DNA from: an uncultured Kangiella sp.
GTDB taxonomy: Bacteria > Pseudomonadota > Gammaproteobacteria > Enterobacterales > DSM-103792
DNA length: 8,031 bases
Direction of reading: 5' to 3'
Assembly: GCA_946481205.1 (NCBI GenBank)
Contig: CAMLNB010000156.1
Span: forward strand, 1 to 8,031
Shown: positions 1-6,174 of the stretch, piece by piece
Numbering within the stretch: position 1 is the first letter of the stretch
How the letters are laid out: each line of letters starts with the position of its first letter
Notes under the pieces: generated by a model
The model's input: the letters and a program-made list of their open reading frames with translations, nothing else
What the model was told of the DNA's origin: nothing
Database searches by the model: none
Position numbers and translations under genes: made by a program

Positions 1-230
1 GCCGCCATCGCTGAGTTTTGGCATACCTCATTGCTGCAGTAGACGACAATCTCGGCATCCCGATCGGGCAGCAGCGCTGGCGCCGCAGCTTTGACCGCAT
101 CGTGGTTCAGGTTCAGGGCGCCGGGCAGATGGCCGGCACGGTAGTAACGCTCGGGCAGAGCCTCGACCAGGATCGGTCGCGGACCAACCAGCAATTTGTT
201 GATGAGTTCCAGGCGGGTGACGGTATTCAT
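1..230 (-). CDS. Rhodanese-like domain protein (sulfurtransferase family), 3' end beyond the window
   Basis: Reading the minus strand from the ATG at 230-228 gives 76 codons open to the window edge. The product begins MNTVTRLELINKLL and continues with a rhodanese core: PILVEALPERYYRAGHLPGA (strand, then the typical 'GHLPGA' turn, residues 19-38), followed by EIVVYCSNEVCQNSA (residues 60-74). The latter is the active-site loop; Cys65 sits at the persulfide-forming position and Cys70 is a second loop cysteine. Known of the family: single-domain rhodaneses transfer sulfane sulfur in the cytoplasm; the acceptor cannot be told from sequence. No signal peptide is visible. The start is supported by GGAGG five bases upstream (minus strand, about 240-236). 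It is divergent from a MarR regulator and has a large palindrome centred about 43 bp upstream of its start, so MarR control is likely. About one quarter to one third of a usual single-domain rhodanese is missing beyond the edge. Confidence 0.85.
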   Translation of the reverse strand, partial: MNTVTRLELINKLLVGPRPILVEALPERYYRAGHLPGALNLNHDAVKAAAPALLPDRDAEIVVYCSNEVCQNSAMA

Positions 231-261
231 GATGACCTCCGGGGCAGGTTTGCTGCAGGCG

Positions 262-285
262 ATATAGTTGCATTTGCAACCATAT
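262..285. promoter_or_regulatory. Palindrome 1: probable MarR operator for the rhodanese gene
   Basis: The core is GTTGCA-TT-TGCAAC (267-280), a perfect 6-bp inverted repeat around two bases. The symmetry continues outward, with ATAT at 262-265 matching ATAT at 282-285, so only one pair (266/281) breaks a 24-bp dyad. A size of about 20 bp and a TTGCA half-site fit the kind of dyad bound by MarR-family dimers. The centre lies about 43 bp upstream of the rhodanese start codon. Binding by the adjacent MarR protein is inferred. Confidence 0.7.
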
Positions 286-293
286 GAAGAAAC

Positions 294-303
294 TAGCATG
301 CTA
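294..303. repeat. 10-bp perfect palindrome between the two operators
   Basis: TAGCATGCTA is its own reverse complement. It sits between the two TTGCA palindromes and touches the candidate marR -10 box. Its TAGCA half-sites resemble those of SlyA-type MarR operators. It could be a weaker third site, or it could be chance, since a 10-bp palindrome is not rare. Confidence 0.3.
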
Positions 304-307
304 TAGT
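302..307 (+). promoter_or_regulatory. Candidate -10 box for the marR-family gene
   Basis: TATAGT matches TATAAT at five of six positions and would start transcription around 314, inside palindrome 2. This is where a repressor would block RNA polymerase. No convincing -35 hexamer stands 16-18 bp upstream, so the call is tentative. Confidence 0.35.
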
Positions 308-322
308 TGCATTTGCAATCAT
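302..322. promoter_or_regulatory. Palindrome 2: probable MarR operator for the regulator gene
   Basis: The core is TTGCA-TT-TGCAA (307-318). The 17-bp string TATAGTTGCATTTGCAA (302-318) repeats exactly the one at 263-279, 39 bp away, and CAT follows in both after one differing base. The outer symmetry is poorer than in palindrome 1, so affinity may be lower. The centre lies about 43 bp upstream of the regulator's ATG, which suggests autoregulation. Confidence 0.65.
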
Positions 323-354
323 CTTGATTGGCACTATTTGCCGCTGGAGCCAAC

Positions 355-810
355 ATGCCCTCTCGCCTGCTGACTGACCCCACCGTCCGTGCCTGGGCCC
401 GCTTGCTGAAAGCACAAAAACTGCTGCTGGAAGGGGTACAGCAAGCGCTGGCCGAGGCCGGACTGCCGCCGCTGGAGTGGTATGACGTGCTGATCGAGCT
501 GAAAACCGCGCCGGAACAGCGGCTGCGCTTGTTCGATCTGGGCGAGCGCATGCTGCTGTCGCGGTCGAATCTGACCCGACTTATCGACCGCTTGGAAAAA
601 GAAGGCCTGGTGCTGCGCGACAACTGCGCGGAAGACCGCCGCGGCCTTTACGCCGTGCTGACACCCGCCGGTCTGGCACTGCAGAAACGAATGTGGCCGG
701 TTTATCAGCAGGCCATCCAACAGCTGTTTGGCCAACACTTCAGCGCCGACGAAGCCAACACCATGGCCAACTGGTTGGAGCGCCTGACCGGTGCCGAAAC
801 CGGCCACTGA
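355..810 (+). CDS. MarR-family transcriptional regulator
   Basis: A 151-residue protein, the usual length for MarR dimers. An N-terminal helix (residues 9-35) precedes the winged helix-turn-helix: LGERMLLSRSNLTRLIDRLE (residues 62-81) carries the recognition helix, and the wing follows with DRRGLYAVLTPAG (residues 94-106). The C-terminal helices (about 107-147) would complete the dimer interface. Cys91 lies in the wing, and no cysteine occurs in the N-terminal helix where OhrR-type peroxide sensors carry theirs, so OhrR-type thiol sensing is unlikely. The ligand cannot be predicted. ATG 355 is preferred over the in-frame TTG at 328 because GGAG (346-349) stands five bases before it. The gene is divergent from a rhodanese, and the shared 124-bp gap holds two matching palindromes. 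Repression of both genes, relieved by a small molecule or reactive sulfur species, is the simplest model but is inferred. Confidence 0.92.
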   Translation: MPSRLLTDPTVRAWARLLKAQKLLLEGVQQALAEAGLPPLEWYDVLIELKTAPEQRLRLFDLGERMLLSRSNLTRLIDRLEKEGLVLRDNCAEDRRGLYAVLTPAGLALQKRMWPVYQQAIQQLFGQHFSADEANTMANWLERLTGAETGH

Positions 811-845
811 AATCGCCGCAATCGGTACGATCGTCTGAGGCGATT
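811..845. other. Imperfect hairpin after the marR-family gene
   Basis: AATCGCC (811-817), directly after the stop codon, is the exact reverse complement of GGCGATT (839-845). A small ATCG/CGAT stem lies inside the 21-base loop. No run of T follows, so it is not a canonical intrinsic terminator. It may be a weak or Rho-assisted end, or chance. The rest of the gap to 940 shows no promoter that I would defend. Confidence 0.25.
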
Positions 846-940
846 GCACTTACAAATTCCTACACAAGTTTCGTGGAGTCGCCCGCACCGGCTATGGCAA
901 GCTCGCGCCCGAATCCTCGCCCTCACTTTTCGGACCCATC

Positions 941-2269
941 ATGGAACGACGCTCACTTCGGCGCTTGCTGTGCGCCGTGGGGCTGTTTGGTCTGGCAACC
1001 GCCGCCAATGCAGTGACCACCGCCAAAGACGTACAGACTTTCACTCTCGATAACGGCATGAAATTTCTGGTGCTGGAAGATCATTCCATCCCCAACGCCA
1101 ACTTCTACATTTTCTGGAAAGTCGGTTCGCGCAATGAAGCGCCCGGCATCACAGGCCTGTCGCATTTCTTTGAACACATGATGTTCAACGGCGCCAAGAA
1201 ATACGGCCCGAAACAATTCGACCGGGTGATGGAAGCCAACGGTGGCGCCAACAACGCCTACACCACCAATGACGTGACCGTGTACACCGACTGGTTCCCC
1301 GCGTCGGCGCTGGAAACGATTTTCGATCTGGAAGCTGACCGCATTGCCGACCTGAACCTCGACGACAAAATGGTCGAGAGCGAACGTGGCGTGGTTGCCA
1401 GCGAACGCACCACCGGACTGGAAAATTCACCGTGGCGCACGCTCGGTGAAGAAGTCGATGGCGCGGCGTTTCGCGCGCATCCGTATTCGTGGCCGGTGAT
1501 TGGCCATGAGTCGGATATCAAAGGCTGGAAGAAGAGCGATCTGCAAAGCTACTTCGACACCTACTACGCGCCGAACAATGCTGTCGCCGTGGTGGTGGGC
1601 GCAGTGAAAGTAGCTGAGGTCAAGAAGCTCGCACAGCAGTACTTTGCCCCGATCAAAGCCGCCGAGCCACCGCGCGCCATTCACACCGTCGAGCCGGAGC
1701 AAAAAGGCGAACGCCGGGTGTTTGTCGAGAAAGCGTCGATCCGTGCACCGCACTTGCTGATTGGCTACAAAACGCCGGCCAGCAGTCACCCGGATTATTA
1801 CGCGCTGGATATGTTGACCACGATTCTGGCCGAGGGTAACTCGTCGCGCTTGTATCAGGCCTTGGTCGACGGCGGTTTGGCAACCACCGTTGGCGCCAGC
1901 TATGAAGAGCATTTCGATCCGTACCTGATGCAGTTCTATGCCATTGCCAAAGGCGAGGTCAAAGCAGCACAGATTGAATCCGTGCTGTATGCCGAACTCG
2001 ACAAGCTGATCAAGGATGGCGTCAGCAAAGAAGAGTTGCAGAAAGCCCGCAGCCAGAAACTGATGCGCTTCTACAAGCAACTGGAAACCATCAACGGCAA
2101 AGCCAACACCCTTGGCACTTACGAAGTCTTCTTCGGCGATTATCAGAAGATGTTCGAGGCGCCGAAAGCCTACGAGAAAGTGACTGCCGCTGATATCCAG
2201 CGCGTTGCCAGCGAATACCTGCGCAAATCCCGCCGCACGGTCGGCATTCTGGCCGCCAAGGAAGACTGA
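941..2269 (+). CDS. M16B family zinc metallopeptidase, catalytic subunit, exported
   Basis: 442 residues. A signal peptide (RR-rich n-region, hydrophobic 9-21, cleavage after A-N-A at 22-24) sends it to the periplasm. The N-terminal peptidase domain (about 34-180) carries the inverted zinc motif HFFEH, with His75 and His79 as ligands and Glu78 as catalytic base. Glu155 (VVASER) lies 76 residues after His79, the family spacing for the third ligand. Around these are the usual features: GLSHFFEHMMFNG, NGGANNAYT and the C-terminal M16_C domain (about 190-370, from the YYAPNNAVAVVVG segment). In that domain the position expected for the substrate-binding Arg/Tyr pair is Leu308/Thr315, so the pair is missing here and is supplied by the next gene's product. 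M16B enzymes degrade or process peptides inside a closed chamber. The length fits a half-size subunit. The ribosome binding site is weak (GGA, 932-934). Substrate unknown. Confidence 0.93.
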   Translation: MERRSLRRLLCAVGLFGLATAANAVTTAKDVQTFTLDNGMKFLVLEDHSIPNANFYIFWKVGSRNEAPGITGLSHFFEHMMFNGAKKYGPKQFDRVMEANGGANNAYTTNDVTVYTDWFPASALETIFDLEADRIADLNLDDKMVESERGVVASERTTGLENSPWRTLGEEVDGAAFRAHPYSWPVIGHESDIKGWKKSDLQSYFDTYYAPNNAVAVVVGAVKVAEVKKLAQQYFAPIKAAEPPRAIHTVEPEQKGERRVFVEKASIRAPHLLIGYKTPASSHPDYYALDMLTTILAEGNSSRLYQALVDGGLATTVGASYEEHFDPYLMQFYAIAKGEVKAAQIESVLYAELDKLIKDGVSKEELQKARSQKLMRFYKQLETINGKANTLGTYEVFFGDYQKMFEAPKAYEKVTAADIQRVASEYLRKSRRTVGILAAKED

Positions 2270-2271
2270 AC

Positions 2272-3663
2272 ATGAATTGCTTTCGTTTGATCGCTGCGGC
2301 TGCGCTGAGCCTGGCCAGCAGCCTGAGCTTTGCCGGCTTTGAGTTGCCAGCACACGAGCGTTACCAACTCGACAATGGCCTGACCGTTTACCTGATGCCA
2401 CAAAGCGAAGTGCCGCTGGTGCACGTGCGCCTGGAACTGGCAGCCGGCGCCATCGCCGATGGCAGTGAACACGGCATCGCCGCACTGACCGCAGACAGCC
2501 TGCTGCTGGGCAGCAAGCAGTACAGCAAGAGCGTCTTGGAAGCGGCGGTGGATCTGCGCGGCGCCACCTTGACCAGCACTGCCGGACTGGAGACAGCCAG
2601 CATTGTCGCGGAATTCCTGAACAAGGACAGCGCAGCGATACTGCCGATTTTTGTCGACGCCATTCGCAACCCGCTGTTCCCGGCAGATGAAGTCAACAAG
2701 CTGCGCGACCGTCGCCTGCAGGAATTGGAACTGGCCAAGCAAAGCCCGCGGCAAGTCATCGACAATTACTTCCGCGCACTGATGTATGCCGATTCGGTTT
2801 ACGCCAATCCGATTGCCGGTTTGAACAGCACTGTCGCGGCGATAGACCGCACAGCCATCGAGCGTTTTTATCGCCAGCACTACCAGCCGAATGCAGCAGC
2901 CTTGGTTGTGGTCGGTGACTACGAACCGAAAGCCATGAAGAAGCAGATTCAACAGGCTTTCGGCAACTGGCGCGCCGACAAGAAATCAGCAATCGCCGAA
3001 CCGGCCGCGGTGCCAGTCGCAGTGACCGAATCGCGTGTGATGTTGGTGAACAAAGCTGATGCCATCGAAACCACTTTTTACATCGGTGGTGCTGGTGTCG
3101 CCCGCAAGCATCCGGATTACAACGCACTGACCGTGGTCAACACGATACTCGGCGGCCGTTTCACTTCTTGGCTCAATGACGAGCTGCGGGTGAACTCCGG
3201 CCTGACCTATGGCGCCCGCTCGCAGCTGCAAGCCATGCGTGGCGGTGGTCTGTTCTCCATCACCACATTCACGGCCAAAGCCAATACCGAGAAGGCAATT
3301 GATCTGGCGCTGAGCACTTATCAGCGTTTGTGGACACAAGGTATTGATGAGGCCACGTTGGCTTCGGCGAAAGCCTACGTCAAAGGCTTGTATCCGCCGC
3401 GCTTTGAAACCGCTGCCGATTTGGCTGATGCGCTGGCAACGCTGCATCAGTACGGTATGAGCAAGGCGGAGTTCGATCAATACCTCGCCGATGTTGACGG
3501 CCTGACGCTGGAACGCGCCAATGCCCTCGCCCGCCAGCATCTGCCAAAAGACAAACTGCAGTTCGTGCTGATCGGTAATGCCGGCGAGATCGCCAGCACC
3601 GCCGGCAAGTACGGCCGTGTGCTGCAAACCGATATCGGCACCGACAGCTACCGCGTCAACTGA
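2272..3663 (+). CDS. M16B family protein lacking the zinc site, partner subunit, exported
   Basis: 463 residues with a signal peptide (hydrophobic 6-20, likely cleavage after Phe-Ala21). The fold follows M16: RYQLDNGLTVYLMPQSEVP (30-48), then the region where HxxEH should be, which reads GIAALTADSLLLG (68-80). Ala71, Ala74 and Asp75 replace His, Glu and His, so it cannot bind catalytic zinc. The C-terminal domain keeps the substrate-gripping pair in LRVNSGLTYGA, with Arg306 and Tyr313 at the expected spacing of seven. This is the division of labour known for mitochondrial processing peptidase and for bacterial two-subunit M16B proteases: one chain has the metal, the other the Arg/Tyr pair. 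It starts 2 bp after the catalytic subunit gene, with AAGGA near 2258-2262 as its ribosome binding site inside that gene, so the two are co-translated. It is very likely a pseudo-enzyme partner and not a decayed gene, because the frame is intact throughout. Confidence 0.93.
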   Translation: MNCFRLIAAAALSLASSLSFAGFELPAHERYQLDNGLTVYLMPQSEVPLVHVRLELAAGAIADGSEHGIAALTADSLLLGSKQYSKSVLEAAVDLRGATLTSTAGLETASIVAEFLNKDSAAILPIFVDAIRNPLFPADEVNKLRDRRLQELELAKQSPRQVIDNYFRALMYADSVYANPIAGLNSTVAAIDRTAIERFYRQHYQPNAAALVVVGDYEPKAMKKQIQQAFGNWRADKKSAIAEPAAVPVAVTESRVMLVNKADAIETTFYIGGAGVARKHPDYNALTVVNTILGGRFTSWLNDELRVNSGLTYGARSQLQAMRGGGLFSITTFTAKANTEKAIDLALSTYQRLWTQGIDEATLASAKAYVKGLYPPRFETAADLADALATLHQYGMSKAEFDQYLADVDGLTLERANALARQHLPKDKLQFVLIGNAGEIASTAGKYGRVLQTDIGTDSYRVN

Positions 3664-3680
3664 TTCGGTTTGTCCCCGCT

Positions 3681-3720
3681 GCATACCGGCCAGTTGCGGA
3701 ATTGGCCGCGGCCGGTATGC
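3681..3720. terminator. 11-bp perfect inverted repeat after the M16 pair, possible terminator
   Basis: GCATACCGGCC (3681-3691) pairs perfectly with GGCCGGTATGC (3710-3720) around an 18-base loop. An alternative inner stem, GGCCAGTT (3688-3695) with AATTGGCC (3700-3707), needs one G-T pair. It begins 17 bp after the stop codon, a normal terminator position. No T-run follows on either strand, so termination efficiency is doubtful. It may instead protect the 3' end or modulate read-through into the cyclase operon. The rest of 3721-3850 shows no clear promoter. Confidence 0.5.
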
Positions 3721-3850
3721 TGTCAGTACGGTTACCCCGCTAGCGCAGCGATGCCATGCCGGATCAAACTCAGGATGAGCTGTACCGACACGCGTTCGCC
3801 GCGCACGCCATTTCTTGTCTGAATTTTGGCCGCCAGCGCGAGGCCGGGCA

Positions 3851-5686
3851 ATGAGTCGCCGGCACCGCCAACAGAGCCACGCCCTGCTCGTTGCGCTGCT
3901 GCTGACTTTGGCGTTTCTGGTGCTTGGCAGCCTGACTGTTCCGCTGCAGCGGCTGGATTTTCTGTGGCTGGATGCACTGACCCGCTCGCGCGCGCAGCAA
4001 CAACTGCCCGACCCCGATATCGTCGTCATCGACATTGATGATTACAGCCTCACCGCCATGGCACCCAGCAATGGGTCCTGGCCGTGGGCGCGCGGCGTCC
4101 ATGCCGAGTTGATCAATTGGCTGAACGCGCAAGGCGCCAAAAAGATCGTGTTCGATATCTGGTTCAGCGAACGCGACAAATTCCGCAGCGAGCAGGATGA
4201 CTATTTCGCCGAAACCCTGGCTGCACACCGCAATGTCTACATGCCAACGCTGTTGCAGAACAGCCTGACCCCGCAACTCGACCCGCTACTCAGCAGCTAT
4301 CCCAAACTGTCTGCCATTGAGCGACTCGCTCACGCCGATGACAACGCGCGCGCAATGCTGCTGATGCCTGCCATCGGCAAACCGGAAGATTGGCGACTGG
4401 GCCTGATCAATTTCTCGCCCGACGGCGACGGCGTCGCTCGTCGCTATGATCTGTATCGCGAACTGAATGGCTGGCGCTTGTATTCGCTACCGGCGGTGGT
4501 GGCGCGTGATCTCGGTTACCCACTGCCTGCACAAGCGTCGCTGCGACTCGACTGGCGCGGCCAACGACCACCCTATCCGAGTTACGCCTATGCCGATGTC
4601 TTCCAGAAAGCCTTTCAAGGCGACGAGGATGATCGCTTTCGCGACAAAGTGATTTTTATCGGCTCCACCGCGTCCGGCAATCACGATCTGCGGCCGACCG
4701 CGCTCGGCGCGCAATACCCGGCGCTGTACATGCTGGCCATTGCGCTCGACAACATTAAACATCAGCAGGAACTGCGTTACCAAACCTGGTGGCAATTGCT
4801 GTACGGCAGTCTGCTGCTGCTTTGGTTGTACTGGCGCATCCGCAGTCAGGCAGCGTTGTCCAGCACCGTCTTGCAGGCAACGGCGGCGGCAGGCTTGCTG
4901 GTGATCGCCAGCGTACTGGCCATTCGTGCCGGCACACTGCTGGCGGTACTGACACCATTGCTGGCGATGCTGTTGCTGCTGATGTCAGGCGCCTTGATCC
5001 GCTATTTGCGTGAACGCGACGCGCGCGCCGAAGCGCTGGATCTGTTTGGTCGTTTTCTCGACCCGAACGTGGTTGAACAACTCGCCCGCGATGGTCTGAC
5101 CGATGCGAGCTTGGCGGCACGCCATTGCGAGATCAGCGTGCTGTTTTCGGATATCCGCGGCTTTACCACGCTCTCTGAAAAACAACCGGCGCCGGTGATC
5201 ATGACGTTGCTGAATCAGTATTTCAGCCAACAAGTCAGCAAGATCTTTTTGCACCAAGGCACGCTCGACAAGTTCATTGGCGACGCGATCATGGCGTTCT
5301 GGGGTGCGCCGCTCGATGACCCGAAACACGCCGAGCATGCGGTCGCTGCTGCGCTGGATATGTGCGATGAACTGGAGCGCTTTGTCGCCGCACAGGGTTT
5401 GACGGATTTCGATATCGGCATTGGCATTCATACCGGCCCGGCAGTGGTTGGCATGCTCGGCTCTGAACAGCGATATGAATACACCGCTATCGGCGATACG
5501 GTGAACCTCGCCAGCCGCATGGAAGGCTTAACCAAAGGTGTGGCGCGAGTACTGGTTTCGCAGGCCACCCGCGATGCCTGCCTGGCCAGTTCGACGGCTT
5601 TTGACTTCATTGCCCGCGGCGAATATAAGGTGAAGGGCCGGGATGAGCCGGTGGTGGTGTACGAGCCAAGGAGAACGTCGGCATGA
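3851..5686 (+). CDS. CHASE2 domain class III adenylate cyclase, membrane-bound
   Basis: 611 residues. Order: TM1 (about 11-30); an extracytoplasmic CHASE2 sensor (about 34-305, with DPDIVVIDIDD, SWPWARGVHAELI and AKKIVFDIWFSE); three closely spaced TM helices (about 314-330, 340-361, 363-387); a short linker; then the cytoplasmic class III cyclase domain (about 426-600). Catalytic residues are complete: metal-binding Asp434 (LFSDIRGFT) and Asp478 (DKFIGDAIMAFWG), adenine-selecting Lys474, and Asn552 and Arg556 (DTVNLASRME). The second purine-selecting position is Thr545, as in class IIIb adenylate cyclases, so ATP to cAMP is expected rather than GTP. The CHASE2 ligand is unknown. ATG 3851 is preferred over the in-frame TTG at 3815 because GAGG (3840-3843) stands seven bases before it and it places basic residues just before TM1. 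Its stop overlaps the next start (ATGA, 5683-5686), so the two genes are translationally coupled. Confidence 0.93.
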   Translation: MSRRHRQQSHALLVALLLTLAFLVLGSLTVPLQRLDFLWLDALTRSRAQQQLPDPDIVVIDIDDYSLTAMAPSNGSWPWARGVHAELINWLNAQGAKKIVFDIWFSERDKFRSEQDDYFAETLAAHRNVYMPTLLQNSLTPQLDPLLSSYPKLSAIERLAHADDNARAMLLMPAIGKPEDWRLGLINFSPDGDGVARRYDLYRELNGWRLYSLPAVVARDLGYPLPAQASLRLDWRGQRPPYPSYAYADVFQKAFQGDEDDRFRDKVIFIGSTASGNHDLRPTALGAQYPALYMLAIALDNIKHQQELRYQTWWQLLYGSLLLLWLYWRIRSQAALSSTVLQATAAAGLLVIASVLAIRAGTLLAVLTPLLAMLLLLMSGALIRYLRERDARAEALDLFGRFLDPNVVEQLARDGLTDASLAARHCEISVLFSDIRGFTTLSEKQPAPVIMTLLNQYFSQQVSKIFLHQGTLDKFIGDAIMAFWGAPLDDPKHAEHAVAAALDMCDELERFVAAQGLTDFDIGIGIHTGPAVVGMLGSEQRYEYTAIGDTVNLASRMEGLTKGVARVLVSQATRDACLASSTAFDFIARGEYKVKGRDEPVVVYEPRRTSA

Positions 5687-6171
5687 GCAGGACATGGCCT
5701 TTTGCGGTTGCCATTGCAGTCGCCAGTTGTTTCGCCAGTACCCAAGCCGCGCAACCCGCCCAAACCGTCACTGCGACCGATCTGAAAGCCAAACCGGAAC
5801 CGAAAGCCAACACACTGGCGTCATTGCCGGTGGGCAGCGCCTTGGTCGTCGGCGAACGCCGCGGTGGCTGGTACGCCGCTGACACCGCCCAGGGCAAAGG
5901 TTGGGTGCGCTTGCTGCACGTCCGCCTCGCAGGCGCCAGCGCCGTGCAGGGCAAAGATGGCGTCGACACGCTGATCAAACTCGGCAGCACCAGCCGCACC
6001 GATACCACCGTCGCCACCGGCATCCGCGGACTCACCGCCGAGGAGTTGAAGCAAGCGCGCGAGAACCCGCGCGAGCTGGCCAAGCTCGATGGCTATGCCG
6101 TCAGCGACGATGAAGCGCGCAAGTTCGCGGCGCAAGGCAAAGTCAGCAGCCGCCCGGTTGGCAAGGAGTAA
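5683..6171 (+). CDS. Exported SH3-like (SH3b) domain protein
   Basis: 162 residues. The N-terminus is a secretion signal (hydrophobic 6-18). Two readings of its end are possible: signal peptidase I cleavage after TQA (20-22), or lipidation at Cys16, since V-A-S-C (13-16) fits a lipobox. Residues about 27-82 form a bacterial SH3-like barrel (TVTATDLKAKPEPKA, LPVGSALVVGERRGGWYAA, GKGWVRLLHVR), with the two Trp (63 and 74) typical of this family. Such domains usually bind peptidoglycan or proteins in the envelope. The C-terminal half has a conserved-looking block, TTVATGIRGLTAEELKQA, followed by a charged helix; I assign it no function. It starts inside the cyclase stop codon, with AAGGAG (5668-5673) as ribosome binding site, and ends 3 bp before the M48 gene. 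Gene order suggests it works with those two proteins, perhaps as adaptor or anchor; this is inference. Confidence 0.85.
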   Translation: MSRTWPFAVAIAVASCFASTQAAQPAQTVTATDLKAKPEPKANTLASLPVGSALVVGERRGGWYAADTAQGKGWVRLLHVRLAGASAVQGKDGVDTLIKLGSTSRTDTTVATGIRGLTAEELKQARENPRELAKLDGYAVSDDEARKFAAQGKVSSRPVGKE

Positions 6172-6174
6172 GCC

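Noticed and set aside
328..354. TTG at 328 as start of the MarR gene
   Set aside because: It would begin close to the second operator without a good ribosome binding site. ATG 355 has GGAG five bases upstream and gives the usual MarR length.
355..810. OhrR-type peroxide sensor
   Set aside because: There is no cysteine in the N-terminal helix where OhrR has its reactive Cys; the only cysteine in the sensor/DNA-binding region is Cys91 in the wing.
1427..2485. Long minus-strand open frame (about 352 codons) opposite the M16 genes
   Set aside because: It is antisense to two genes with clear M16 motifs, its product is rich in repetitive Arg/Gln/Gly/Val without a recognisable domain, and its openness follows from the codon bias of the plus-strand genes.
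2272..3663. Pseudogene because the HxxEH motif is missing
   Set aside because: The frame is intact over 463 codons, the Arg/Tyr pair and signal peptide are preserved, and pairing with a complete neighbour is a known subunit arrangement.
3815..3850. TTG at 3815 as start of the cyclase
   Set aside because: ATG 3851 has GAGG at good distance and puts basic residues directly before the first membrane helix. The 12 extra residues add nothing recognisable.
2986..4035. Minus-strand open frame (about 349 codons) across the end of the M16 pair and the start of the cyclase
   Set aside because: It spans two well-supported plus-strand genes and their gap, has no domain signature and no convincing ribosome binding site. 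It is a shadow.
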